Assembly: GCA_000711775.1 (NCBI GenBank)
Contig: ARYC01017960.1
Coordinates: 1 to 64,000 of the forward strand
Source of the DNA: Oxytricha trifallax
Lineage: Eukaryota; Ciliophora; Spirotrichea; Sporadotrichida; Oxytrichidae
DNA: 64,000 nucleotides
Direction of reading: 5' to 3'
Shown: positions 24,555 through 37,500 of the stretch, one piece after another
How positions within the stretch are numbered: the stretch's first letter is position 1
How the letters are laid out: each line of letters begins with the position of its first letter
Made by a program: the position numbers and the translations under genes
Notes under the pieces: generated by a model
Told to the model about the DNA's origin: nothing
The model's database searches: none
The model's input: the letters and a program-made list of their open reading frames with translations, nothing else

Positions 24555-27228
24555 TCAATATATCAAGTTCTGATTCATGTGGTCTTTTATTGGCATTAAC
24601 ACTCTTAAGGTGATCAACAGAGCCTCTATGAGAAGCGGGATCATTTAAACTGCCTCTTGAGTTTAAGATATCGTCCTGTCTACTTTGGAATTTTTTCCTG
24701 TGTTATCATCCTTCTCTTCCTCCTGTTACTACAATGCCTTTGCTTTGAATTTCTTCTTATCTTGTCTTCTTTTGAGAAGGTTTCTACGATTTGGCTCATG
24801 ACGAAGTCTATCTGCATTATTCATTTTTTGATCAAATCCCTGCCTGTTTCTCTAACCTTTTTCTTTATCATTAAGTTTATCTGTCTCCTCTTGTAATCTT
24901 TTAAATTTTAAGAAGTCCTGGATCAACTCGAGTAGGAATACTGGATCGATTCAAGGACATTTCCAGATTTGCTTTTGAGTAGTGACCATTCTGATTTTGC
25001 AAGTTGGGCGATTTGGAAAGAGCATTATAATTTGGTGAGCAATTGATTTAGGCCCGGTGGAACAGCTTATCATTGTAGAGGTATTGGAGATGATCTGATT
25101 CCATATTATTAGGATTCTAAGTGACAACCATGTATGGAGAATTGACTGGATAAGTTTTCCTATAAATAATTGTAACAAACATCAAAACTTTACTATAAAA
25201 TATCGGCCGATTATTATGTCAAGTAGGCTAAACTTTTAAAAAACTTGCCTTAAAGACATGTTATCAGTTGAACGAATGTTCGGGGACTAAAATCTTTGAT
25301 GATGCTGGGAAATTTTTCACAATATTCCATGTGATTGCTTCACAATTGGTTTAATTGAATTCAGATAGTTTTTGCTTAGTTTATCATCAAATCGTTTTAG
25401 CTTCACCAAATTTGCTTAATTGTATTTATTTCTTGGGAAATTGGTACTTGCCAGACAGTTTATCATATTAATTCTCAAGTCATAAGGGATCTCAAAGTTA
25501 AGCTTAAAATGTTTTGTTTTTTTTCTCTAAAGGAACCAGTGAAACCAACCCTCTCAATTGAATTGCATTTAATTTAAATATCTTACTTATTTCTGGTATC
25601 TTGCTCTTTATCTTTTGAAAGACATTATTTTGAATGTCCTCAAAAATTGTTTATGTAATGCTCCAACTCGACAGGGTTATACTCACTCTCGCTGCTTTAA
25701 ATTTGAATAATGATCTCAACAGAATGGTTCACGGTTTAAATGCAATACCAGGGGTCCAAATTCTCGTTGTCTTTCTCATAGTAGTTGAGCTCACTCTAGT
25801 TTCTTTCCAAGTAGTCTATACAAAATAAAAATAAATCAGAATTACCTTTTTCGTTTTCTTTCTAAATCATTTTGCGTAGTTGCAATATGTGCTCTTTAGT
25901 CTGCCATGAAGTTATGTCTGGATATATGTAGTCATAATTGTCCATACCTTTCTTTATAAGAGTATGTTATTGATTAAGCTTTCTCGTATGTCAACTCATC
26001 AATTTGGTGAATCAAATATTTTTCCCTCTCCTTAAATCTAATTCGTAATAAGTGAGTTCCTTTGCTCCATACCTATAGATTATAATTTAGGCTTATTTAA
26101 TTAGTCTTACATGCTAAATTATATTTCTAACGAGTCCTAGCTCTAGGCATGAAGTCAGCAGGTCGATGGGCTAGTGTGAACCTGGGTTTTGACAGTCTGC
26201 TGCATTCATAAAAACGCAATGAGAAAGGAAATTTTAATCCCAGTTTGAATTCATCACTGCAGAACAACTAATCGATCAGATTGGAGACAAGCTTCTTCTC
26301 GTTGAATTAAGGATAATACCATTTTGGCAGAGCAATGACTCCCCTTTTCATAGACATGGCCTCAAGGTAGTTGAACTATTCTTCCCTTATCACTGCATAC
26401 TGAGCCTTGGGGTATCTTCATCCTTGTTAATGTAGCAGAGCTCAACAATAATTGACGAATAACCATCTACCCATTCAGATATCAGCTTCTTGTTTTCATC
26501 AAAAATTTTCGTGAGAGCTGGCACTAAATTCAAGTTGTAGGATTTATTGTCAATTCTATGCACAAGTATGATTTGATACTAAGAAAGTCTGTAATCAAGG
26601 AACAGTATATTCATGATTGCCGCGAATGGAAATGATTGAGTATTAAGGAAATTTCTACCAGTAATGTGTAAAGGTGCTCATTAAGCAATCCAGCCAGTAA
26701 CATTAATAATGCTCTCCTCTCAACATAAATCTTCCAGTCACAGAGAATTTTAGCAACTCCCATCAATTGGTCAAATAACTCGAAAGTGGCTCTTGCTTTT
26801 AAATATCTGGTCAAAAAACGAAGTTATTGCTAAAGGCCTACTTGTAGTTTCTATGTTGAAAATGCCTGAATTTATTTGTGCCCTGAGTGACTTGATAAGT
26901 ATGATAACCGTTCATTAGCCTGTAATTCTCTGAATCAAAGAACGGAGATCCTGTAAAGATCTTTTTTTATTCGGGAATAATGTGCTCTCTGCATATCTGT
27001 TGATAAGCTCGGCAGAAATCATCATCCTGTTTAGAGTTGTGAACTCTGAAGGAGTGAAATTTGGAGCAGGAAAGGATGCTAAGTTAATTCTAATGAAAAC
27101 AAGGTCAATCAAAACCCCAAAACCCCTTAATGAGGTTTATAAGTGCTTTGATATGTAGGGAATTTGTTAGGGGTTGGAGTTATTAATAGTTATTAATGTG
27201 AAATATTTAGTAAAAGTATTTAATTTAA

Positions 27229-28513
27229 TCACTCAAAATGCACTTTTGGGTCATGTGGGAGAGGTTTAAAGTTTATCTTGCTTGACCACAACTCTATCTG
27301 ATCTATTGATATGTCTGATCTTGAGTTTGGTTTTATTATTATTGACTCTGCCATTTGCTTCATTGATTGAGATACTCTTGTTTTGTCAATAAATTACTTT
27401 ATTCTTTGCTTAGCATCTTTCTCGCACCTTGTAGAATAGTAATCATTGCGAGGCATATCGCACTCTATTATTATTGCTGCTAATGCCCAAACATCCCACT
27501 AAAAGTCACCATCTCTCCAGTCTTCTCTTTCTGGATAGTACCCTTGAGTTCCCATTACAGTTCAAGCCTTGATACTTCAACTCTTTAGGCTCTGTTGAAA
27601 TCGATTATTGCTACTCTTACTGGTGAAAAGTTTATCATTATATTTTCTGGCTTTAAATCTCTGTGAACAAACCCTAACTTGTGAAGCTCTTTAATACCTT
27701 GTATGGTCTGAGTTGCTATTTATCCAAGTTACTTATGATTCCTTTGATCTGTTATGAAATCTCTTAGAGTCATTTCATAGAGTGGGAGTCTGAAAGCAAC
27801 ATGATCCTTGGCAAGGAGAACAGCATCTAGCTTGATTAAGTAACTACACTCTTTAAACTTTGCTTGAGTGAGTACTTGATACTCATTTGTAAACTCCATT
27901 TAATATTTATCATCACTTAAGAGATAGTTGAAGGGATACACCTTGTATGCGTATTGATGATTGTTGATAACTTTCTTATCAAAGGGGTCCTCTAGAATAA
28001 GATAACTTTAAAGAGAAGTATCTAAATCTATCTATACAAGTTCTGGTATTTTTTGTATTGAATTTTTATCATTATTTTTGATATTTCGGAGGTCAGTTGG
28101 TTGCGTGCACTCCTTACATACTCCGACTCTTTAGCTTATTCAGGCACTGCAACCTTAGAAAATTCTTAAGCTTTTCTTTTGTTGAGAAGCTTCAACTCAA
28201 CTTCATGCTTTTCAACTTCAATGTCTTTTTTGTGAGCTTTTAAAAGATATTTCTTCAAATCTCTTGTATGAGAGTACTAATTATTTCCACTCAAAGCAAT
28301 CATACTTTCCATCGATTTTCATGCTTTAAGTATACAGTTGGCTTGGCTTTGCTTGGCTTGTCTATTCTCCTTCATATGTCTATACCAGCTTGATTTATGA
28401 GCAAAATCTCTCTCAAACAGCTCACAAAAATAGACTTTAACTTCTTCAGTTTGTATAGGAATTTCATTAATACCTTTCTCCTCCATTCTGTCTCCCACAT
28501 ACTTGCTTGCCAT
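27229..28513 (-). pseudogene. TBE3 57-kDa zinc-finger/kinase gene
   Basis: ATG at 28511-28513 starts ASKYVGDRMEEKGINEIP. The first finger has lost its second Cys (CELFERDF where TBE2 has C at this place). A frameshift follows after about 64 codons. The kinase-like part with its HRDLKPEN-like loop is still visible near 27.63-27.7 kb, though damaged. The stop is TGA 27229-27231. Same gene as in TBE2, independently decayed. Confidence 0.8.
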
Positions 28514-28861
28514 TTATTTTCAATTATTAATTTCTATTTTAATAACAGAGACCTCAAGTGATAGCTCTGGTAGTTCTTTATGAGAGTTCATCTCACAGCT
28601 ATCACACTTTTTATTGCTGCCAAAGGTAAGTCTCATTTAGTTTGATGGAAGGGCTGTTGTTTTTCTTAAAATGTTAGCGCTCATATTTAAATTTGAATTT
28701 AAAATTATAAAACTGCCTCTATAACTGAGAGCTTATATGAGAGCTTTGCAAGCCTACAAGTTTCAAGGGAAGTTTTAAGAGTATTAGAGAAAAAATATGA
28801 GTACTAAGAAACGATCCAGCTCTAAATCTGGGTTAAAGAACCAATTTAATTATCAATAATA

Positions 28862-29040
28862 AGTTGAATATAGCATGTACCATTTTAGGAGGTGCTCCTA
28901 ATTAAGTACGTACTGTTTTAGGAGGTATTTATTTTTATGAACAAAATTAGGGTGCTCCTAATTAAGAACTCACATTTTAAGATACTGCTCCTAATTAAGT
29001 ACTAGCATTTTAGGAGCTGCTCCTAATTAAGTACATACCA
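28862..29040. promoter_or_regulatory. Palindromic AGGAG-GCTCCTAATTAAGTAC array in TBE3 spacer
   Basis: Four units of TTTTAGGAG followed by GCTCCTAATTAAGTAC (variants) occupy the spacer between the divergent 57-kDa and 22-kDa genes. The AGGAGCTGCTCCT core is self-complementary. The TBE2 spacer has the same boxes. A putative binding-site array. Confidence 0.5.
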
Positions 29041-29749
29041 ATTTAAATTTAAAAATATGGAACTATAACAGTAGAAATTGATATCAATCTCTCAAGTTTG
29101 AAACCATTTCTCAAAACTTTCTATATATCCTTTTAAGAGGTTGACCTCCTATAGGATGCCCATATTTAATAGTAAGTTTTACAAAAGTATATAATTGAAA
29201 TCAATAAACTTAAATTTGAATAACATTTCTTAGATCTGTAAACAAGATGGAGTCAATGAAGGATGCAATGAAAAGAGTGCAAGCACAAGAATTAATTCAA
29301 AGATTTAGAAGCAAGGAGGATTTGCACCGCTACCTGGTGCAGCAAGGTAATGAACTTATAGTAACTCATTTTGATTATATAGTTGGTTTGTTCTTGCCAA
29401 CGATGGAAGATAAAACCCCAAAAGTAATTTTTTAGAGAATCGTTGGTTGTTAAAATTTTGAAGAAATTAATTAGGAATTAATCGAAGAAAAAGTCAAAAC
29501 CCATTAGAGAGATTAGAAAAACTAGTGGAAAGTGAAAAATTAAAAAAGTGATTTATTATACTTTAATTTAAACTATTAAACGATTAAATATTTAAAATAA
29601 CAAAACATGGCAGACTTTGTTGCTGTCGAGTCTTTCAGCAAATGTTGAGCTAGTGGGACAAACTTAAGGTCATTCGGTAGCCCTTTAAAAACTAGGGTGA
29701 ATTTGGGTTCTCGGGGCACACAGCACACGCCCTGGCGAAGTTGCGCTTG

Positions 29750-30285
29750 ATGTAGTTTTGGCAGTCTCCCGGTCTACTAATTAATCACAACTCTCACTCA
29801 AGACAGCTGCATCAGGGAATGCCCAGTCTCTCACGCAAAGAAAGACCAGTCTGGAGATGTCATCGCCTGGGAGGAAGCTCTGCTCTTGAGCATTGGACTT
29901 GAGGAATCGCGATACCTGGGCGCGGGGATCAAGCAATGGGTACTGAGTGGCATCGGCGCCTACCAATAGGCAAGCAGGGAGGCATTCAGCTGCTCCACGA
30001 GTTGAGTAGAGGAGTGCTCGGACATCGGGACCTCGTCATGAGTCGACAATGACTGCTCGACTAGGGGGCTGCGGTTATCACCAAGGAACTGTACATTCTT
30101 TGATGGCTTGGCCTCAGGAGGAGCGCTAGTGGTAGCAATTGCAGAGGATTAGTGCTCTGTCTACTCATCAGAGCCGTTGGACCCCCTTCTTTGGCCAGGG
30201 AGTTGCGTGAAGTCAGCATGCACAAGCACAAGTGCAGACTACGAGGACCACCTAGATTTCCTCTAACATGAGTTGCAGATTTCTT
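29750..30285 (-). pseudogene. Captured-looking gene fragment, F2 left arm
   Basis: On the minus strand a frame with TAG as Gln contains QLPGQRRGSNGSDEQTEHQ, ATTSAPPEAKPSKNVQFLG, DEVPMSEHSSTQLVEQ and NASLLA, then shifts by one base into DATQYPLLDPRAQVSRFLK, PGDDISRLVFLCVRDW and ESCDQLVDRETA. Relative to the right arm it has a 12-nt in-frame insertion near 30080 and single amino-acid differences, which suggests past coding constraint. No family recognised. Confidence 0.4.
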
Positions 30286-30389
30286 CAAAGGCTATTAGGA
30301 ATTCATTTAGAGATTTCCTCTGGATCACAGAGCTTTTCTTCTAAAGCCCAAGCCACTTTTCCAGCCCAAGTCTGAATTGGAATCCTGAG

Positions 30390-30925
30390 GCGCTCCAGGA
30401 GAAGGGCATTAAAAGCCCCCTGGCGAAAGGGGGTCCAACGGCTCTGATGAGTAGACAGAGCACTAATCCACTGCAATTGCTACCACTAGCGCTCCTCCTG
30501 AGGCCAAGCCATCAAAGAATGTACAGGTCTTGCGCAGCCCCCTAATCGAACAGCCATTGTCGACTCATGACGAGGTCCCGATGTCCGAGCACTCCTCTAC
30601 CCAACTCGTGGAGCAGCTGAATGCCTCACTGCTTGCCTATAGGTAGGACCCAATGCCACTCAGTACCCATTGCTTAATCCCCGCGCCCAGGTATCGCGAT
30701 TCCTCAAGGCCAATGCTCAAGAGCAGAGCTTCCCCCCAGGCGATGACATCTCCAGACTGGTCTTTCTTCGCGTGAGAGACTGGGCATTCCCTGATGCAGC
30801 TGTCTTGAGTGAGAGTTGTGATTAATTAGTAGACCGGGAGACTGCCAAAACTACATCAAGCGCAACTTCGCCAGGGCGTGTGCTGTGTGCCCCGAGAACC
30901 CAAATTCACCCTAGTTTTTAAAGGG
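30390..30925 (+). pseudogene. Captured-looking gene fragment, F2 right arm
   Basis: Counterpart of the left-arm frame, on the plus strand: HQKPPGERGSNGSDEQ, PSKNVQVLRSPLIEQ, THDEVPMSEHSSTQLVEQ, then after a frame change PLLDPRAQVSRFLKANAQ and ISRLVFLRVRDWAFPDAA. Base composition is unlike the AT-rich neighbourhood. Product unknown. Confidence 0.4.
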
Positions 30926-31818
30926 CTACCGAATGACCTTAAGTTTGTCCCACTAGCTCAACATTTGCTGAAAGACTCGACAGCAACAAAGTCTGCCATG
31001 TTTTGTTATTTTAAATATTTAATCGTTTAATAGTTTAAATTAAAGTATAATAAATCACTTTTTTAATTTTTCACTTTCCACTAGTTTTTCTAATCTCTCT
31101 AATGGGTTTTGACTTTTTTATCGATTAATTCCTAATTAATTTCTTCAAATTTTAACACCACGATTCTCAAAAAATTATTTAGGAGGTTTACCAAAAATTC
31201 ATTTCTAAGAGCGATACTCTGCGAAGAGAAGAAAGCATTGAAAACTTAAGATGTAAAGTTTGCAGAGATTCCAAACTATCCAGAAATCTCAGTGACTAAC
31301 TTATATGATGATGCTATGAACGACCAAGAGGTTTCACTGTACCTGCCTACTAAGAAGCAGTTGCAAATAAACTACCTGAAAGAAAATATTTCTTTGGCAT
31401 AATTGCAACAATCAAAGGTGATTACTTGAAAGAAAATATCCAAAAATCTCATAAGAAAAGGTACAGCATCTCTTCAGAAGATAAGGACAAACAAGGGATC
31501 AAGATAAGTGAGAGCTGGCTATCAGAACTGCAGAAGCACCCTTATATTTCAAGTAAGATTTGTAGCTTAACTCTATAGAAAAATCTGGTACTGGCATCTT
31601 TTTGATGAAGGAATAGAGCAAGCCTCACAGAGAGAGAAAGTCGCAGACAAAGTATGAATTAGCAAGAGACTTTATTCAAATATTTAGCCGCCAGAGTCAA
31701 TGAACATAGATGCTGGAACGAGCAGCAAGAGAAGAAACTTAGGAGGAGGAAGCAAGAAGTAGAAGAAAAGAAAGAGAAGCCAGCTCCCTCTAAAGAATTT
31801 TAAATGTGACTTATATAT

Positions 31819-32880
31819 TCATTAACTTGACTACAAAACTTATCTATATACATTCACTTTCTTCTTTAGCACACTTTTATGCCAACTAATTATCAACTCT
31901 CCTAGCTGAACTTTTAATAAAGTCTACTGTATCGATAGGTAGGTCATGCATCAAGTGGTATAACAGCAGTTTCTTGTAAAGACCTTTTAATATACCCCAG
32001 TAGAACTCAATTCCATTAAACTAGGGACTGTAAGGTACGTTGAACACTGGCGTCATTCTAAGTTGTTCATAACTCTTCCTTGTTTCTTTAGTCTTAAGAA
32101 CAGAAAGATTATCAACGAATAGTATAATCTCTTATTCAGGGTACTTCTTCTCAGCTGCTCTAAAAACTTAATATACTACTCTGTCTTAATAGAGCGAGGA
32201 GGAATAACATAAGTTTCTAAACCAGCATCCTCACTAATACCTCCAAAAATTGCCATTGTTTATAACTTGACTTTCTAGTCATATACTTCTATGTTACTAT
32301 CCCTCTTATACCAAGACTTCTAGATGAAAGTGTTGAATGTAAACACAGCCTCGTCAGCATGAATAAACTTAATATTATTCTATTAGGCTCTCTGCATTTA
32401 ATTATAAATATAATTTAGGTTATTGTTGTAAAATGGCAGAGTGAAATCAGTTACTCTCTTGATACGATTAACACCTTTGTAAGAAAAACCATTACGTTTA
32501 TAGATGTTGGATATAGACTAAGCAGAGATCTTCAACTCAGGGAATTGGCGATGAAACATAGTAGCTCGTTGGTCTAAAGAGAAGTGAGCCCAATACTTTA
32601 AAATTTTCTCATTAATAAGATAGTCAATATGCTTCTATAGAAATTTTGACTACCTCTTAAGTTTAGAATTCAGCTACTATTGCTTTAATTATAGTGCTAT
32701 AAGACAGTGAGAGCGAACAGTTGATGAACTACGCTTTAAGAGCAGTGCAATAGACTTTTAGTTCAGTACTGGTTTGAGTTATTCACTAAACATATAACAT
32801 CAATAACGCAGTTTAAACACTAAATCTATATACTCTTCATCATAAATAGAACCCAAAAGCTTGTAATTTTAGTCTCGCAT
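31819..32880 (-). pseudogene. TBE3 transposase (DDE)
   Basis: From ATG 32878-32880 the frame reaches an in-frame TGA after 26 codons (32800-32802), identical to TBE2; Met 32791-32793 lies three codons on. The remainder carries the HADEAVF, LFVDNLSVHK and FNGIEFYW motifs with the expected Glu. Stop TGA 31819-31821. Apart from the shared TGA this is the most complete TBE transposase here. Confidence 0.8.
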
Positions 32881-34548
32881 TTAATTAATAACCCCAACCC
32901 CTCACAAATTCCCTACAAATCAAAGCACTTATAAACCTCATTAAGGGGTTTTGGGGTTTTGAATGTTATCTTTGTTGGTAGCGAGAGTTTTAAAGTCCAT
33001 ACGGAGCTCTTTCTATTCGCCTCTTTTTAAATTTTTTGTATAGGCTGTTTCATCAGTTTCTTTATAAACAGATGACTTGCTGGATAGAGATTTAATAGGC
33101 TTTTCTTCATTGCACTATAAATTATTTCTTATCTTTTGAAAAATTGTGCTGAGATCCTGTTTCACTTTAAAGTTACCCTTAACTTTAGATAGGGGAGGAA
33201 TATTTGAGGGTGCTTATTATTCAGTTACTGCTGCATCTCTTATTAGCCTAGCAACTGTCAAGCTTCTTTAAGTGCTTGCTCTTAAGCTTTCTCCTCCGCT
33301 TTAGCTTTCTCCCTGTTTTAAATACAACTTCTACGTCTTTCTACTTGGATAGTAGTAGTAGCAAGTTCGATCCATTGAATCTTGAGGAGGTTGTTATCGC
33401 ATTTGTGATTGGCATTTATTTAAAAGAGCACCTAGAACCACCAGTCTTTGATTTGATTTTCGGTGAAATCATTTCTGTAACCTTCTAACTTCTCTTCAAC
33501 TTGATTATGGAGATTCTGAAAAGTTAAAGGATTATTCAGACAATCCATAAGAGAATCCTTATGATGATCTTTCTTGTTTTAGAGAATTTGCTCACTGATA
33601 TTTTATTAGCTCTTCTAAGGAGTGTACGACTCGTAATGTCTAATGTTAAATTGTTTGGTATACTCGCTGACTGTCATTTAAGTATTTATGATTTAGTAAT
33701 GAAGCCTTGAGTTTTTATTTCTGTAACTGCTGCGAAACTAACTTGATCTTTTATTTTATGAAAGTAGGTTATCTTCCAATAATAAGCTTTTCTCATTTTG
33801 ATTGACGTCCATCAGGTTCATACCTGTTCCCTAAAGTATTTTGTCAAATTTGTTAACAGGTTCTGGGTCTCTATCTTCTTCCTCATTTAATTCATACTCC
33901 TCTTTGGCTATAAATACCTCTTCTAATTAGTATTCCTAATCAGAATTCTCCATTTTGCTGAGAGTAGGAGTTTTCCCATCATTTTCTTAATAGAGAAAAT
34001 ACAAGGATGCGTGAAACTGTTAAATTTCCTAAAAATGGATCAAAACTAATACCTCACTTGTGAAAACTCTTGGTTTTGACGGTTCCCTTCAAATGCTAGT
34101 GAAGGGTTTGTATAGAATTGCTTTTCTAGCTTCTTTTATCAATTTTTTGGGTGTACACCTTTTCTTAAAAGTGATACATTTAGTATCATACATTACAGCA
34201 GCCTCAGGACCATTGTCGATTTCCTCCTATAGTTAGCTATCGAATTTAAGACCAGGAACTTGATTTTTTCTTAAAAGTAAACAGAAGTCAAGATCTTAAG
34301 ATTTTCTAAGCAAGGTTAGGGGTTCTTGCAATATTATTTGAAAAAAAAAATAAAAAAATTAGATAAATGAGATCCATGAATGACAGCTGTCAAAGAGTTA
34401 GAAAATTTTACTAATTTAGCGTTTTTTTTATTAGAATCTGTATTCATTGCTCTTTTAAGAAACTATAGAGTGCGATTAGACTCTTGGGGATGAGTAGATG
34501 TAATGAAATTAAACACACTGTAACGCAGGTAGGTGTTGTAATCACAGG

Positions 34549-37500
34549 ATGGCTAAATAATTACGTCTACAGTATGCAAAAATTCTAAACAGATTTCAGA
34601 GTGGTCAAGAGTATTTAAGAGAGAACTTTAATGATCAAAGAAGATCTAAATTTCCATATCAGGACTGGAATTTTCAAGCTTTAGTTGCGTGCCCATAAAT
34701 TAATAATAATAAATTATAATCTGGCGATGTTTCAGGATTAAATATAATAAAATTAAAGAGTTTAAATTATATAAACAGCTTATCCTGTCATCTCTCCACA
34801 AACCATAAAGCAAGGCCCCTTCAATTAAGGGCCAAAAGAAACTGCCACAGAATGAGAAAGCAAGCATAGCTCGAAGTCTGGCTTCTATCTCTTACACATC
34901 AATCAGTTATCAGTGATGAGATCCTGGACTCCAATTCCCTATAAGATATCAAGCACAGCAAAGTAAAGGTGCATCAGAAGATCATCACAAAGTGGACGTC
35001 AGTGATCTTGGGCAATCTCTTCCATAATATGATTTAGAAGTCCAAGTTCACCTACAGCTCGGGCAAGGTAATCAATGCCGACGAGGTGCCACCTCATGTG
35101 TCATATTTGGCGGCTGGAATCATTATCAAACTCCCCTTGGAATCAATCGCCTAATACCTGAAAAAGAATGTTGATGTTTGTTACATGCAAGAGGATGATG
35201 AGCTGTGTGGGTTCTTGGAGTCTTGTCTATAGAGTATTAAAACTGGGAATGTTTTGCTATAAATTAGAAGAAAGTAGGCAATGGAATTTGAACTGCAATG
35301 GCTGACAACTAGCAGAGAACGGTAACTCTGAACCCCGATCTCACAAAGAACTCTAAAGTCATTCAGAAAATACTTAAGAGAATTGGTAATAAAAAGAGAG
35401 ACAAGAATGCAGATAAAAACTCTTTTTTAAAGAAGCGAGAGGCCAAGCTGGCCATTAAGAAATTTGATGCTATAAGCCTGTACTTTAATGATCACTTGAA
35501 GCCCAGACAGATTGCCAAGAAGTTGAGGATAGGGGTAGACATGGTTTATAGGATAGTTGAAAAGTTCAAGCATGAGATTCAACACACGATTCATGAACCC
35601 AAGGCCTTGCAAAAGGTGCCAAGAAAAGGAGTTACTGATAACCCTCTTCTGCTAGATTCGATTCAAAGTTATTTGGAACTGAATGGTATCTACCAGGTCA
35701 CTGGTTAGAAGCTGCACAACTATCTCAGAGATATATCTGAAAATAACCCTGAGGCTATAGCTCTCAAAGTGCCTTGCGCAGTAACTTTGAAAAAGGTTTT
35801 GAAAGAGAAATTCTATTTAAGATTTGGGAAGATACAGGCTGCCAATACAGAGTATCGTGACCCCAGCTATAACGATAAAAGGCTGTGGATAAGTCGCCTG
35901 CTTTTGCAGTTCCTACTTTAGGATGCGGTGATCATTTCAGTGGATGAAAGCAACTTTAGGTCTGACTCGATGCCCCAAAGTAGTGAGCTTTCAATATCAA
36001 TGATACGTATCGACAAAGCAAAAGTGAATCACGACTGTAACAAACCTTACCCGTAGGCAACCTCATTCTGGTGAGCGATTCCAAACTTTTTATGGCCAAT
36101 AATTACTTGGGAGGTTTTAGGATTATAGTGTCAGTGTATAGGAAGTGATTTGCGACTCTGCTTTACCAAATTTGAGGATAACCTCTATAAATATCGTCCC
36201 TGAGCCATCTAATCCTAAGTTGCAGAATTCTCCAATTTAAGCCAAAAATTTCTAAAATTGCATGTTGAAAGTAAGTCATCAAAATCCTAAAAATCGTAAG
36301 GATTGGATCATAATTTAATAAAAACTTTCATAAAAAAAGCCTGGAACTTTTCAAGTCAAATTCTGTACAAGGGAGGTTTAGAATCAGAAAAATTAGAGGC
36401 CTTGATCTTAGGTAAGAGGAGCATGTAAAATCAAAACCAATTTTGAAATCCAGCAGCCTGGGATCTTCAAGTATTGATTCGAAGAACGTAATTTCTTGGT
36501 TTTATATTGTTAAGAAAAAATCGAGATTTTAGGTCAGGACCTCCTAATAATAAACTCCAGCTTATAAATCAAAACCAACTCTGAAAAAAGATCTCTCCCC
36601 AATTCCTAAAGTGTTAGAGAACCTGAACCTGTTGTTGAGCTTGACAAAAAATTTAGGAATCTCAGGATCGCAAGCTCGATCAAGTCAATGGTATCGGAGG
36701 ATTTGCCTGCGAAGAAATTGAGGAGTGGTTCACTTCAGTCCTGGATCGAATTGCTAAGTTGAAGTTGTCAAGCTTGAGGAAGAAATGGGTGGACTTGGTG
36801 GGAGAAAAACTAAAAGAGAATCGATTTGGTATCACTCCTAAAAAGCTAAGGTTGTCCTAGAATGTGAGCAACACTTTTATTGATTTGCTCGGCGAGAGTC
36901 AAGGTAGCAATTGCTATTGATTTAAAGACAAAATATAGGCTTCAACTTGAAGGAAGAGAGAGAAAAGTTTGAGCGTGATATACAGAGTATCTAAGATTAC
37001 TTTGATGACAATCAGGAAGCATCCAAGTTTAAAAGCATTGCAGAATACCAGAGTGAAATGAAGCAAAATCTAGTAAGCTATGGCATGAAGGCGAGGTATC
37101 ATTCGATCTAGAAGAGCCCCAATAAGAGGCAGCAGTTCTATATGTCATTTATAGCGGGCATATCTCAAGACTGAATCCTCTCAAGTCAAATCATAAAGGG
37201 AGCTTTCAAATCCTTCCTCTTCGAGAATTTCATCTATCATACCTTGCGAAGTGTGAGAACGGACAAAGATCTCAACTCTAAGTAATTGGTACTCTTGATG
37301 GATAACGCTTTCATTCATAAGTATTCAGAGATGCTCGAAACAGCCAGAATATTTAAGGTTAATGTTCTATTCAATGCCGAGTATTCGCCCTGGTTGAATC
37401 CTATAGAGTAGCTCTTTCGATCTTCAAGAAGCAACTCAAAGTTGACACTTAGCTAAAATAGCTTATTTTTGGTGAGTAAATTAATCTAATCAACTAATTT

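Larger units (their letters stand above)
29411..31190. mobile_element. F2: GC-rich foldback nested in TBE3
   Basis: Two ~800-bp inverted arms (29411-30215 and about 30420-31190) surround a ~200-bp loop. The ends match imperfectly as AAACCCCAAAAGTAATTTTTT versus AAACCTCCTAAATAATTTTTT (right end, complemented). The interior 29.6-30.97 kb is far richer in G+C than everything around it and has protein-like frames in both arms (next entries). Gene capture by a foldback element or a small palindromic insertion are both possible. Confidence 0.8.
29247..31809 (+). pseudogene. TBE3 22-kDa gene, split by F2 foldback
   Basis: ATG GAG TCA at 29247 gives ELIQRFRSKEDLHRYLV and reaches GLFLPTMED, where F2 is inserted. 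After 31190 the homologous sequence resumes with KFAEIPNYPEISVTNLY, FFGIIATIKGDYLK and ISESWLSELQKHPY. The conserved intron is 31553-31578 (26 nt, GT-AG), followed by KSGTGIF. Stop TGA 31807-31809. The gene is destroyed by the insertion, but the downstream half aligns well with the element C homologue. Confidence 0.85.
27110..32961. mobile_element. TBE3: telomere-bearing element carrying a nested foldback
   Basis: It starts CAAAACCCCAAAACCCC at 27110 and ends GGGGTTTTGGGGTTTTG at 32961, with AAT on both sides (27107-27109, 32962-32964). The left palindrome arm has the unoccupied site with one ATT at 8711-8713. Length 5852 bp; removing F2 (29411-31190) leaves ~4.07 kb, the size of TBE2. Gene order: 57-kDa (minus), 22-kDa (plus, interrupted), transposase (minus). 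Confidence 0.95.
22754..34342 (-). pseudogene. Palindrome-arm gene, right copy (unrecognised product)
   Basis: Mirror of the left copy, read on the minus strand and ending at TGA 22754-22756. Between about 33.96 and 33.26 kb it keeps a longer open frame than the left copy (includes KEEYELNEEEDRDPEP, KILQGTGMNLMDVNQNE and VEEKLEGYRNDFTE), then meets a TGA near 33265 where the left copy has AGA. After the TBE3 site it continues FIRINLASFPAPNFTPSEF and ends in the same Q/N-rich tail. Mutations differ between arms, so both copies have decayed independently. Confidence 0.55.
21865..34381 (-). repeat. Right arm of large palindrome
   Basis: This is the reverse-complement partner of 3266-14570, interrupted by TBE3 (27110-32961). 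Immediately outside TBE3 the arm sequence resumes and pairs with the uninterrupted left arm around 8711. Pairing continues to the mirrored TBE1 site near 34379. Beyond that, comparison is impossible because the left arm is occupied by TBE1 and the window edge. Confidence 0.9.

Noticed and set aside
29411-29425. CCCCAAAA tract as a new TBE end or de novo telomere site
   Set aside because: It pairs imperfectly with the other end of the F2 foldback and lacks a second C4A4 unit, so it belongs to F2.
3266-34381. The large palindrome as a pure assembly artefact
   Set aside because: The arms differ by substitutions, indels and independent TBE insertions with clean target duplications, which an artefactual inverted copy would not show.
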